6,480 bases of DNA from Thermocladium sp. UBA166 (lineage in GTDB: Archaea > Thermoproteota > Thermoprotei > Thermoproteales > Thermocladiaceae), in NCBI GenBank assembly GCA_002508315.1, contig DAHE01000029.1, positions 1-6,480 of the forward strand. The letters are read 5' to 3'. The stretch's first letter is position 1; each line of letters starts with the position of its first letter. Shown piece by piece: positions 1 through 6,043 of the stretch. A model generated the notes under the pieces. The model saw nothing but the letters and a program-made list of their open reading frames with translations. It had not been told where the DNA came from and searched no databases. The translations under genes were made by a program, and so were the position numbers.

Positions 1-1
1 C

Positions 2-127
2 GCGGTCGCCGGAGCCATGATTAGGGGCGGGGTGGGTATTGTCGTTGATTTATCATTGGGTAAAGGCATGGAGGCAAGCTGTGAGGTCGACCCACCAATC
101 GGCTGCCCTAGGCAAGTAAGTTTCTAG
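2..127 (+). CDS. possible C-terminal fragment of an unrecognised protein (5' end outside window)
   Basis: Frame 2 is open from the window edge to a TAG at 125-127 and encodes about 41 residues. The translation is protein-like, rich in Gly, Val and Ile. It contains the segments GGVGIVVDLSLGKGMEASCE and DPPIGCPRQ, uses AGG for Arg as the other genes do, and has two Cys. I do not recognise the family. If real, the gene would be convergent with the esterase that ends at 140, leaving only 12 bases between stops. The minus strand of the same stretch is also open (from a CAT at 67-69 to the edge) but gives a less convincing Pro/Thr-rich peptide. The piece is short and could be chance in GC-rich DNA. 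Confidence 0.35.
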   Translation, partial: AVAGAMIRGGVGIVVDLSLGKGMEASCEVDPPIGCPRQVSF

Positions 128-139
128 TCGCCCAAGCCA

Positions 140-1072
140 TCAACTCAGCCTGCGACGCATGAAGCCGGCCGCCATTGCTATTGCATCCGCCCCAGCGTCC
201 ACGTATTGATAGAAACTGATAAATCCATGAATGACCCCGCCGAACCTAACCAGCGTTGCCCTGGACCCCTTGGCCCTCATTGCCTTGGCGAAGTTCTCTC
301 CTTGGTCCCTTAGGGGATCGTACTCGGCGGTGATTACCAGCGCGGGCGGGAGGCCCGTCAAGTCCGCGAGGATGGGGGAAGCGCGGGGATCCACGGCGTC
401 CCTTACATCTCTCAGGTACTGCTGGCCGAACCACTTCATTTGATCCATGGTGAGGAACAACCCCTCGCCGTACTCGTATATGGACGGGGAACTATCCAGC
501 ATGTGAGTGGAGGGGTAGAACAGCACTTGCCTCTCCACGAAGTTCTCCCCAGCGTCCCTGGCCATTATGCTGACCACTGCCGCCAAATTCCCCCCAGCGC
601 TGTCCCCCGCCACCGCTACTCCATCAACGTCGAGCTCCAGCGAGCCTCCGTTATCCACCACCCACTTGGCTGAGTCATACGCGTCCTCCACTGCCGCGGG
701 GAACTTATGCTCAGGCGCCAATCTGTAGTCGACGGAGACTACGGCCCTGCCTGAGAGGTTAGCCATTAACCTCGCCACGCCATCATGGGTCTCTATGCTG
801 CCGAACACGAAGCCCCCGCCGTGGTAGTACACGATGACCTTATGGGGAGGCCTCGCGCCGAGGGGCTTGTACACCCTTACCCGTATGTCCCCATTCCTTC
901 CCTGTATTACCTTGTCCTCCACCCCGCCCGTCTCCTCCGGGGCCCCCCTTAACTGAATGGATGCCCTGTCCGCCGCCTCCCTGTACTGCTGAGGGGTAAT
1001 CCTCCCGAGATCCGGGGCGGGGAACGCTGCCAGCATTGAGAGAAGCCTCCTAACTTGCGGATCAAGCGGCAT
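140..1072 (-). CDS. alpha/beta-hydrolase carboxylesterase, hormone-sensitive lipase (HSL) family
   Basis: This 310-residue serine esterase probably hydrolyses short- to medium-chain acyl esters in the cytoplasm, since no signal peptide is visible. The HSL-family oxyanion-hole motif HGGGF lies at residues 84-88. The nucleophile elbow GDSAGGN is at 156-162 (Ser158). DYRLAPEH at 115-122 is another family signature. The triad is completed by Asp252 in EYDPLRD and His282 in IHGF. Length matches archaeal HSL esterases such as the Pyrobaculum and Archaeoglobus enzymes (about 310). The N-terminal ~45 residues should form the helical cap. The ATG at 1072 is supported by a TATA box centred 26 bases upstream, so the mRNA is probably leaderless. 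It is transcribed away from the surface-protein gene, and nothing nearby reveals the natural substrate. Family assignment is firm; substrate is unknown. Confidence 0.95.
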   Translation of the reverse strand: MPLDPQVRRLLSMLAAFPAPDLGRITPQQYREAADRASIQLRGAPEETGGVEDKVIQGRNGDIRVRVYKPLGARPPHKVIVYYHGGGFVFGSIETHDGVARLMANLSGRAVVSVDYRLAPEHKFPAAVEDAYDSAKWVVDNGGSLELDVDGVAVAGDSAGGNLAAVVSIMARDAGENFVERQVLFYPSTHMLDSSPSIYEYGEGLFLTMDQMKWFGQQYLRDVRDAVDPRASPILADLTGLPPALVITAEYDPLRDQGENFAKAMRAKGSRATLVRFGGVIHGFISFYQYVDAGADAIAMAAGFMRRRLS

Positions 1073-1094
1073 TTATGGATCTACCCCCTCCTTC

Positions 1095-1101
1095 TTAAAA
1101 A
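1095..1101 (-). promoter_or_regulatory. TATA box of the esterase gene
   Basis: On the minus strand this reads TTTTTAA, preceded by an A-rich stretch (CTAAACG) that can act as a BRE. Its centre is 26 bases from the A of the ATG at 1072, so transcription should start at or next to the start codon. A GGAGGGGG run at 1084-1091 looks like a Shine-Dalgarno site but would lie upstream of that predicted transcript start. Confidence 0.6.
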
Positions 1102-1190
1102 CGTTTAGAACTCGTTGGGGGGATGGGGAGTGGATTAGGCAATTGAATTGAGGAGAGGTAAATGGGTTAGCATTTGTAATTAATTTGCAA

Positions 1191-1214
1191 TATAATTAGA
1201 AAAATGTTTTTTAT
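1191..1214 (+). promoter_or_regulatory. two candidate TATA boxes for the surface-protein gene
   Basis: TATAATTA at 1191-1198 is centred 27.5 bases before the ATG at 1222. TTTTTTAT at 1207-1214, preceded by the purine-rich GAAAAATG (BRE-like), is centred 26.5 bases before the ATG at 1237. Either would give a leaderless transcript. The first possible ATG (1204) lies between the two boxes, too close to either to be a leaderless start. Confidence 0.45.
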
Positions 1215-1236
1215 TCATTCCATGATTGAGATCGGC

Positions 1237-2634
1237 ATGAAGACAAGCACGATAATAGCCGCGGTAGTGGTGGTAGTGGTGGTCGCAGTGGTGGCGGCGG
1301 TCCTGCTATCAATGCATGCGCCGACCACCCCGGCCACTACCTCCAGCGCTTCCTCGACTATGCAATCAAGCCCATCGACGACCGCAACCATGCAGACAAG
1401 CACGCAAAGCTCCAGCTCGACGACCTCGTCGTCCGCGCCGTCTATGCAATCCACCTCTTCCCCATCCATGGCGCCCGAGCTGATTCCGGTGTCCTCGGCC
1501 ACGATAAACGTGACGGCCAGCATGGGGGGGACCGTGAGGTTAGGCAACATAATAGCGATAATACGGCCAGGCACTAACGTCACGTTTAACGGTGAGACGC
1601 TGACGTCGTACTCCTTCTCCATAATAGACTACAAGGTAGTGAACGTAGGGCTCCCGTCATCCATGATGGGGGACCCAGCATCTATGGGAATGTACCAGGC
1701 CGAGCCTATATACGCGTTCGCTTATGCCGTTGATGGCCACGTATCGCCAGCCTACACCTTCTCGCAGCCCATAATAACGGTGGTCAGGATGCCGAACGGC
1801 TGGACTAGTTGGACGTGGCTGGGATACACGCAGGAGCCCAACGGCACGCTGGTGGGCGGCTCCTATAAGTTCCCCAACGCCTACTTCTACGCTGGTTCGG
1901 GTCTCTTCGTTAATGTTCAGTTCGTGAAGCCGGTCCCATGGATATTCATATCGGGCGCGCCGCTTTCAATGAATGAGGCAACTTACTCGCCGGAGGCGCC
2001 TGTTAACTCATCCCTGATGAGCAGCATGGCCCCCGTCCTAGTGCCCGTGGGATCCGCCACGGTTCAAGTTAACGCGACGCAGGGAGCAGCTGTCTCGATC
2101 GGGAACTTGTTGGCCATAGTAATGCCCGGAACGTACGTGGAGAAGGGCGGTCAAACGATGAGTCAATACAACTTCAGCCTCGTGTACCAAGCCATATACA
2201 ACGTGCCCCCGCTCAACGCCAGCACCGCCGGGTGGCCGCTGTTCGCCTACTCCTTCGCAGTTAACGGCCAGATATCGCCGGCGTACACCTTCGTCAACTC
2301 CAATGGAAAGCCGACCCCAGTCATAACCGTGGCGTTCCTTCCACCCACGTTCTGGACCTGGACGTGGCTGGGGTACACGCAGGAGCCGGGCGGAGCGTTG
2401 ATAGGAGGCTCTTATAAGTTCCCCAACGTCTGGTTGCCGGGCGACGACTACATAGTTAATGTTCAGTTCGTGAAGCCGGTCCCATGGATATTCCTAGGAG
2501 GGGAGACCGGCATAACTGGGCAACCCATGCCAATGCCCTCCAGCACGACGACTAGCGCAGCAGTGCCTCCCACCACTACGACTAGCACGAGCACTGCCAC
2601 TACTACGACCAGCGGCTACGTGTGGGGCGGTTAA
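1237..2634 (+). CDS. membrane-anchored Ser/Thr-rich surface protein with two tandem homologous domains
   Basis: I do not recognise the family. From the ATG at 1237 the protein has 465 residues. A short basic start (MKTST) precedes a Val/Ala-rich hydrophobic segment at about 5-25, a signal anchor or signal peptide that should place the rest outside the cell. A Ser/Thr/Pro/Gln linker (about 28-77), probably glycosylated, follows. Two homologous domains (about 78-240 and 264-422) each begin MAPxLxPVxSAT. Each carries a core WTWLGYTQEP, GGSYKFPN and VNVQFVKPVPWIF. A Thr/Ser-rich tail (about 434-459) ends in GYVWGG with no C-terminal membrane helix. Seven N-glycosylation sequons and no cysteine are visible. 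The domains look beta-rich. The ATGs at 1204 and 1222 are in frame; 1237 is preferred for its standard signal start and TATA spacing, and 1222 is possible. A role in the cell envelope is inference only. Confidence 0.85.
   Translation: MKTSTIIAAVVVVVVVAVVAAVLLSMHAPTTPATTSSASSTMQSSPSTTATMQTSTQSSSSTTSSSAPSMQSTSSPSMAPELIPVSSATINVTASMGGTVRLGNIIAIIRPGTNVTFNGETLTSYSFSIIDYKVVNVGLPSSMMGDPASMGMYQAEPIYAFAYAVDGHVSPAYTFSQPIITVVRMPNGWTSWTWLGYTQEPNGTLVGGSYKFPNAYFYAGSGLFVNVQFVKPVPWIFISGAPLSMNEATYSPEAPVNSSLMSSMAPVLVPVGSATVQVNATQGAAVSIGNLLAIVMPGTYVEKGGQTMSQYNFSLVYQAIYNVPPLNASTAGWPLFAYSFAVNGQISPAYTFVNSNGKPTPVITVAFLPPTFWTWTWLGYTQEPGGALIGGSYKFPNVWLPGDDYIVNVQFVKPVPWIFLGGETGITGQPMPMPSSTTTSAAVPPTTTTSTSTATTTTSGYVWGG
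1810..1838 (+). repeat. 29-base direct repeat with one mismatch, copy 1
   Basis: It encodes WTWLGYTQEP and matches 2359-2387 at 28 of 29 positions (A/G difference in the Gly codon). The flanking GGSYKFPN segment just downstream is also nearly identical in DNA. The offset of 549 bases differs by one codon from that of the 39-base repeat, because one residue is missing between them in domain 2. Confidence 0.9.
1909..1947 (+). repeat. 39-base exact direct repeat, copy 1 (domain 1 of surface protein)
   Basis: This stretch is identical base for base to 2455-2493 and encodes VNVQFVKPVPWIF. The offset is 546 bases (182 codons). Identity at synonymous positions goes beyond what the shared protein sequence needs. 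Confidence 0.95.
2359..2387 (+). repeat. 29-base direct repeat with one mismatch, copy 2
   Basis: This is the partner of 1810-1838 in the second domain of the surface protein. Confidence 0.9.
2455..2493 (+). repeat. 39-base exact direct repeat, copy 2 (domain 2 of surface protein)
   Basis: This is the partner of 1909-1947. It ends the second domain, just before the Thr/Ser-rich tail. Confidence 0.95.
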
Positions 2635-2671
2635 TCAATTGCCTCTCCCCATAAGTAAGAATTAAATCCAC

Positions 2672-2697
2672 GTCTTCTCTCTTCTATCTTATTATTA
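2672..2697 (+). terminator. possible pyrimidine/T-rich terminator of the surface-protein gene
   Basis: A pyrimidine-rich tract, CTTCTCTCTTCTATCTT, followed by an AT-rich run lies about 40 bases after the stop codon. Archaeal termination needs T-rich tracts rather than hairpins. The tract is not a pure T run, so this is a weak call. I see nothing else in the convergent gap 2635-2803. Confidence 0.3.
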
Positions 2698-2803
2698 TAG
2701 ATGGTGCATACCCCCAGTTTCCCTAGTTCCTCTTGGGTCAACTCGCCGCAATGCTAGGAATTACTCGGATGGGGAGGGCGTTGGTGGGAACCGTGGCTTG
2801 CAA

Positions 2804-3760
2804 TCATTGAATGGATTTCCTTATGCTGGCCAAGTCCTCCTCCATCTTCTTCCTCCTCTCCATGCCAGCCAAGTACTGCCTCCTCTCTCCATCAGTAGTG
2901 GGCTCGTATGGAGGCACCGGCTCAGGCTTCCCCGCTTCGTTTATGTGCACGAACGTGTAGTAGGCGGTGCACATATGCCTGATCCCGCCGTACTTGTCCT
3001 CCGCCACCACGTTCAGCATTACCTCCACGGTGGATTTTCCAACGAACGTTATCCCAGCCCTCACGTTAACCACGTCCCCTATGTAGGCGGGGGAGTAGAA
3101 CGCCACGTCCCCTATGGATCCCGTTACCACGGTGCCTCCCGCGTACTCCGCCGCAACGAGCGCACCCACGCCGTCCAGCCACGCCAGCAACCGTCCCCCG
3201 GACAATATGTTGCCTAGCAGCGTGTCGTCCGGCCTGACCCATTGCCTCGACTCCACCCTGAACCTCAAATCCCTCGTTGGGTCCTCCACGTTATGCTCCT
3301 CCTCCCTCCTGTTCCCCACCAACAACTCCCTTCTCCTCCTTCTCTCCTGAGCCTCCGCGTGCTCCTCCTCTTCTCCCGGCGCGGGGGTTATCTTGGCTCG
3401 AACCTCCCTTGGCTTGCCGTAATCATTTATGGCGACGAAGGACATGGTGGATGCGACGACCACCCCGCTCTCCTTGCCCTTCTTCTCAGCCCTTACCCTG
3501 GTCTCCATGGATGACCGCCCCACGTAATCCACCCACGCATCTATGGTGACCACGTCCCCCACCTTCACCGGCCTCAGAAAGAATAACTCATCCATGTACG
3601 AGATGACGGATGGTCCATTGGATAGCTTTGACGTGGCTATTGTGGCGGTCTCCACCATCCACTCCATCATCCTACCGCCGAAGAGATTGCCCAAGTAATT
3701 CGCATCGAATTGATTAACCACCCTCAGCGAGCGGATTCTCGTATCCTCTATTGAAACCAT
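2804..3760 (-). CDS. acyl-CoA thioesterase with two fused hotdog domains (ACOT7/YciA-like)
   Basis: The 318-residue protein hydrolyses acyl-CoA to free acid and CoA, judging by family. It has two homologous hotdog domains: about 1-125 (GNLFGGRMMEWMVETA at 24-39) and about 160-285 (GNILSGGRLLAWLDGVG at 183-199). Both carry a later strand-turn motif, VGRSSMETRV and VGKSTVEVML. A highly charged linker (about 128-160, runs of Glu and Arg) joins them, and a basic, probably helical tail (about 289-318) follows. Bacterial YciA-type enzymes have one domain; animal ACOT7 has two. As in ACOT7, the general-base Asp is present only in domain 2 (Asp196) and Val36 replaces it in domain 1, while Asn25 remains in domain 1. 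The ATG at 3760 has a TATA box 26.5 bases upstream. The substrate chain length cannot be read from sequence. The gene is a single unit, divergent from the phosphatase gene. Confidence 0.9.
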   Translation of the reverse strand: MVSIEDTRIRSLRVVNQFDANYLGNLFGGRMMEWMVETATIATSKLSNGPSVISYMDELFFLRPVKVGDVVTIDAWVDYVGRSSMETRVRAEKKGKESGVVVASTMSFVAINDYGKPREVRAKITPAPGEEEEHAEAQERRRRRELLVGNRREEEHNVEDPTRDLRFRVESRQWVRPDDTLLGNILSGGRLLAWLDGVGALVAAEYAGGTVVTGSIGDVAFYSPAYIGDVVNVRAGITFVGKSTVEVMLNVVAEDKYGGIRHMCTAYYTFVHINEAGKPEPVPPYEPTTDGERRQYLAGMERRKKMEEDLASIRKSIQ

Positions 3761-3782
3761 GCATTAACAGGACGCGCAGCGC

Positions 3783-3790
3783 TATTAAAT
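3783..3790 (-). promoter_or_regulatory. TATA box of the thioesterase gene
   Basis: The minus strand reads ATTTAATA, centred 26.5 bases from the ATG at 3760, which predicts a leaderless mRNA. The plus strand of the same site could also serve rightward transcription toward the ATG at 3816, but no convincing gene lies there. Confidence 0.55.
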
Positions 3791-3857
3791 CTATAACTCT
3801 CCTTGCGAAAAATCCATGGAGCAGGAAATCGCCGATGCCTTTAGCGTGATAGGAAAA

Positions 3858-3894
3858 GGACAAACCTCGCCCTTTAGGGCGGGGAGGAGGTCAG
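3858..3894 (+). mobile_element. solitary IS200/IS605-type right-end hairpin (element relic)
   Basis: A GGACAAAC lead is followed by a perfect 8-bp stem (one G-U) at 3865-3872/3877-3884 with a UUUA loop, then GAGGAGGTCAG-like sequence. Hairpins of the form CCTCGCCCTTTAGGGCGGGG followed by AGGAGGTCA are, to my knowledge, typical of the right end of crenarchaeal IS605/IS1341 elements, where they form the 3' part of the TnpB guide RNA scaffold. No transposase gene or left end is seen in the flanks. A short reading frame (3816-3998) runs through it and reads GKGQTSPFRAGRR at the hairpin. It may include the last codons of a lost tnpB, but I do not call it a gene. Both neighbouring genes are transcribed away from this site, so it is not their terminator. 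Confidence 0.5.
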
Positions 3895-3994
3895 TATACT
3901 CTCTTGATATTTATATATGCGTTACCAATAATTGGACACGTATTTCAGATTCACAGCCATTAATAGATTGCAGTAGATCACGTCGTCGACATAG

Positions 3995-4000
3995 TTAAAA
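3995..4000 (+). promoter_or_regulatory. TATA box of the phosphoglycolate phosphatase gene
   Basis: TTAAAA within ATAGTTAAAACGAG is centred 25.5 bases before the ATG at 4023, again predicting a leaderless transcript. Confidence 0.55.
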
Positions 4001-4022
4001 CGAGGCCTGGGATCGGCGTTCC

Positions 4023-4718
4023 ATGATTCGTCTCCTTATGTTGGATATAGATGGAACGCTTACCAAGGATAGGGGGGTTGATGAGTTGGAGCCTGAGGCC
4101 ATAAGGGCGGTTCAGGAGGCTAGGGGGAGGGTGTTGATTGGAATAGCCACTGGGAACGCCATGATAGTCGCTAAGTCCCTGGCCAGGTATATTGGTATAG
4201 GGGCCTCCGCTCCAATAATAGCTGAGAATGGTTGCTTGATCTCGATAGGGGGAAGGGAGATGCCTTTATGCAGTAGAAGCGTGAAGGAGTTGGGTGTGGA
4301 GTTGGCCCGCCGCCTTGGCCTTTCCCTGAGCTATCAATTCAATTGTAGGTCGTTTGACGCCGCGTTTGAGATAACGGGGGATGAGGACGAGATGGTGCGC
4401 CGCATAAGGTCTGCGATAAGGGAGATGGGCGAGGAGGCCCAGGTGGAGTCGAGCGGCTATGCTATTCACGTTATGCCGCCGGGGGTCAGTAAGTCCACCG
4501 CGATGCTGGAGGTGTGCAGGAGGCTAGGCGTGGATTGCGGCGATGTGGCCTACATAGGGGATGGCCGCACTGACGTGGATGCAGTTAAGTCTGTGGGGTG
4601 GGGGGTGGCCGTCGCCAATGCCGTGCCGGAGTTGAGGGCGGTGGCCAGGATAGTGACTAGGTCGCCGAGCGGTCGCGGCGTGGCTGAGTTCATAAGGGAG
4701 CACTTGCTGGGGCCGTGA
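4023..4718 (+). CDS. phosphoglycolate phosphatase, archaeal HAD type IIB (SPP/Cof-like)
   Basis: The 231-residue cytoplasmic HAD phosphatase probably converts 2-phosphoglycolate to glycolate and phosphate with Mg2+. Motif I is DIDGTLT at 8-14 (nucleophile Asp8, acid/base Asp10). Motif II is Thr43 in ATGN. Motif III is Lys157 in GVSKS. Motif IV is GDGRTDVDA at 179-187 with Asp180 and Asp184. The usual Asn of the GDSxND form is Thr here. The type IIB (C2) cap lies between, about 80-150, after the AENGCLI segment. Size and the early DIDGTL match archaeal phosphoglycolate phosphatases; a sugar-phosphate phosphatase of the same fold is the main alternative. Leu codons lean to TTG, whereas citrate synthase downstream mostly uses CTG/CTC, a mild difference that may reflect lower expression. 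Its own promoter and a 134-base gap separate it from citrate synthase. Confidence 0.88.
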   Translation: MIRLLMLDIDGTLTKDRGVDELEPEAIRAVQEARGRVLIGIATGNAMIVAKSLARYIGIGASAPIIAENGCLISIGGREMPLCSRSVKELGVELARRLGLSLSYQFNCRSFDAAFEITGDEDEMVRRIRSAIREMGEEAQVESSGYAIHVMPPGVSKSTAMLEVCRRLGVDCGDVAYIGDGRTDVDAVKSVGWGVAVANAVPELRAVARIVTRSPSGRGVAEFIREHLLGP

Positions 4719-4719
4719 C

Positions 4720-4743
4720 GGTCTCTGGTTGTTCTTCTATATA
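4720..4743 (+). terminator. possible T-rich terminator of the phosphatase gene
   Basis: GTCTCTGGTTGTTCTTCTAT lies directly after the stop codon, before the AT-rich upstream region of citrate synthase. The call rests only on T/pyrimidine richness. Confidence 0.25.
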
Positions 4744-4780
4744 TCGATATCTACACTCCTGCTTAATACGTTAAGTAAGC
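4741..4780. promoter_or_regulatory. palindromes upstream of the citrate synthase promoter
   Basis: ATATCGATAT at 4741-4750 is a perfect 10-base palindrome. GCTTAATACGTTAAGTAAGC at 4761-4780 contains nested inverted repeats: CTTAA/TTAAG around TACG, and GCTTA/TAAGC at its ends. They lie roughly 45-85 bases upstream of the TATA box and could be regulator sites, but in AT-rich DNA such symmetry can arise by chance. Confidence 0.25.
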
Positions 4781-4815
4781 AAAATTTATTTTCTACAATA
4801 GCAGTAATTTCCACT

Positions 4816-4830
4816 AAAAATGCTTAAATA
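4816..4830 (+). promoter_or_regulatory. BRE and TATA box of the citrate synthase gene
   Basis: An A-rich BRE-like stretch (AAAAATGC) is followed by TTAAATA at 4824-4830, centred 26 bases before the ATG at 4853. This spacing supports the ATG over the GTG at 4841. A second AT-rich match, TTTATTTT near 4785-4792, is a weaker alternative. Confidence 0.6.
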
Positions 4831-4852
4831 GATACTGCATGTGAAACGCGCC

Positions 4853-6043
4853 ATGTCTGAGACCGTAACTAAGGTGGAAATAACCACCACGGGCAAGGTA
4901 ATTCAATCCCCCTGTGGCCCCATAATTCACGGCTTGGAGGATGTGCTTGTCAAGACCACAGCCATCAGCGACATAGATGGGAGGAAGGGCATCCTATGGT
5001 ATAGGGGGTACAACATAAATGACCTGGCCAAGTACTCCAACTTCGAGGAGACCGCGTACCTAATATTCAACGGCAGGCTACCGACAAGGATGGAGCTGGA
5101 GTCATTCAAGTCAATGCTGGCCAAGGAGCGGGACCTGCCCGACGAGGTAATAAGCACAATACGAGTCCTCGCTCCTAGGGCGCATCCAATGCACGTGCTG
5201 GAGGCCGCCGTGGCTGGGCTGGCCGCGTTTGATCCGGACATAAACGATAACACCCCGGAGGCCAACTTCAGGAAGGCCGTGAGGCTCACCGCCAAGCTGC
5301 CCTCCATAATAGCGGCCCACTACAGGTTCAGCAGGAAGCTGGACTACATTAAGCCCAAGGAATCACTGGCGCACTCCGCCAACTTCCTCTACATGATGTT
5401 CGGCCAAGAGCCCGACCCAACGTCGGCCAAGGCGATAGACCTCTACTTGGTCCTCCACATAGACCACGAGGTGCCCGCCTCCACGTTCGCCACGCTGGTG
5501 TCCATATCCACCTGGACCGACCTGTACTCCGCCATAGTGTCCGGCATAGCCACCTTGAAGGGACCCCTGCATGGGGGAGCCAATGAGGCCGCCATGAAGC
5601 AGTACTTGGACATAGGGAGCCCAGAGAAGGCGCGGCCGTACGTCGAGAAGCTGCTGGGTGAGGGTAAGAGATTGATGGGGGTGGGGCACCGCGTTTATAA
5701 GGCCTACGACCCCAGGGCTAAGATATACAAGGAGTTAGTGAAGGAATTAAGCCAATCCAAGGGCAACATGACTTACTACAACATAGCCTCCGAGGTGGAG
5801 GCCGTCGTCCTGGAGAAGCTGGCTAGCAAGGGCCTCTACCCCAACATAGACTTCTGGAGCGGCATAGCCATGTACCTATTGGGGATACCGTACGAGTACT
5901 ACACGCCAATATTCGCGATGAGCCGCGTCGTCGGTTGGTCTGCCCACGCCATGGAGTACCTCAACCAGCACAGGCTCTTCAGGCCAAGGGCGTGCTACGT
6001 GGGCCCGCACGACGTGCCCTACGTGCCCATCGAGAAGCGTTGA
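4853..6043 (+). CDS. gltA: citrate synthase
   Basis: The enzyme condenses oxaloacetate and acetyl-CoA to citrate, the entry to the citric acid cycle. At 396 residues from the ATG it matches the short type II-like archaeal/Gram-positive enzymes (about 370-385) that work as dimers. The catalytic triad is visible: His240 in GPLHGGANE, His279 in GVGHRVYKAYDPRAK and Asp333 in NIDFWSG. HIDHEVPASTFA (202-213) and NQHRLFRPRA near 371-380 are further family signatures. Near the N-terminus, LEDVLVKTTAISDIDGRKG and WYRGY are typical. A GTG at 4841 would add MKRA, but the TATA spacing favours the ATG at 4853. 2-Methylcitrate synthase is a close relative, and side activity on propionyl-CoA cannot be excluded. 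The gene is monocistronic, followed by 229 bases before tRNA-Glu. Confidence 0.95.
   Translation: MSETVTKVEITTTGKVIQSPCGPIIHGLEDVLVKTTAISDIDGRKGILWYRGYNINDLAKYSNFEETAYLIFNGRLPTRMELESFKSMLAKERDLPDEVISTIRVLAPRAHPMHVLEAAVAGLAAFDPDINDNTPEANFRKAVRLTAKLPSIIAAHYRFSRKLDYIKPKESLAHSANFLYMMFGQEPDPTSAKAIDLYLVLHIDHEVPASTFATLVSISTWTDLYSAIVSGIATLKGPLHGGANEAAMKQYLDIGSPEKARPYVEKLLGEGKRLMGVGHRVYKAYDPRAKIYKELVKELSQSKGNMTYYNIASEVEAVVLEKLASKGLYPNIDFWSGIAMYLLGIPYEYYTPIFAMSRVVGWSAHAMEYLNQHRLFRPRACYVGPHDVPYVPIEKR

Noticed and set aside
1084..1091. GGAGGGGG as Shine-Dalgarno site of the esterase
   Set aside because: The TATA position predicts a transcript starting at the ATG, so this sequence would not be in the mRNA; it may be coincidental.
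1204..1236. ATG at 1204 as start of the surface protein
   Set aside because: It lies between two TATA-like boxes and places a non-signal-like MFFIHSMIEIG before a normal signal-anchor start at 1237.
1264..1305. GTG/GTAGTGGTGG run as a tandem repeat element
   Set aside because: It is the codon run for the Val-rich membrane segment, and unit spacing is explained by coding.
1215..1622. Long minus-strand frame opposite the surface-protein gene
   Set aside because: It is a shadow of the Val-rich and Ser/Thr-rich segments; its translation is low-complexity with no family features.
3865..3884. Hairpin as an intrinsic terminator
   Set aside because: Both flanking genes are transcribed away from it, no T run follows it, and archaea do not rely on such hairpins.
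4841..4852. GTG at 4841 as start of citrate synthase
   Set aside because: The TATA box spacing (26 bases) points to the ATG at 4853; the GTG would be only 14 bases from the box centre.
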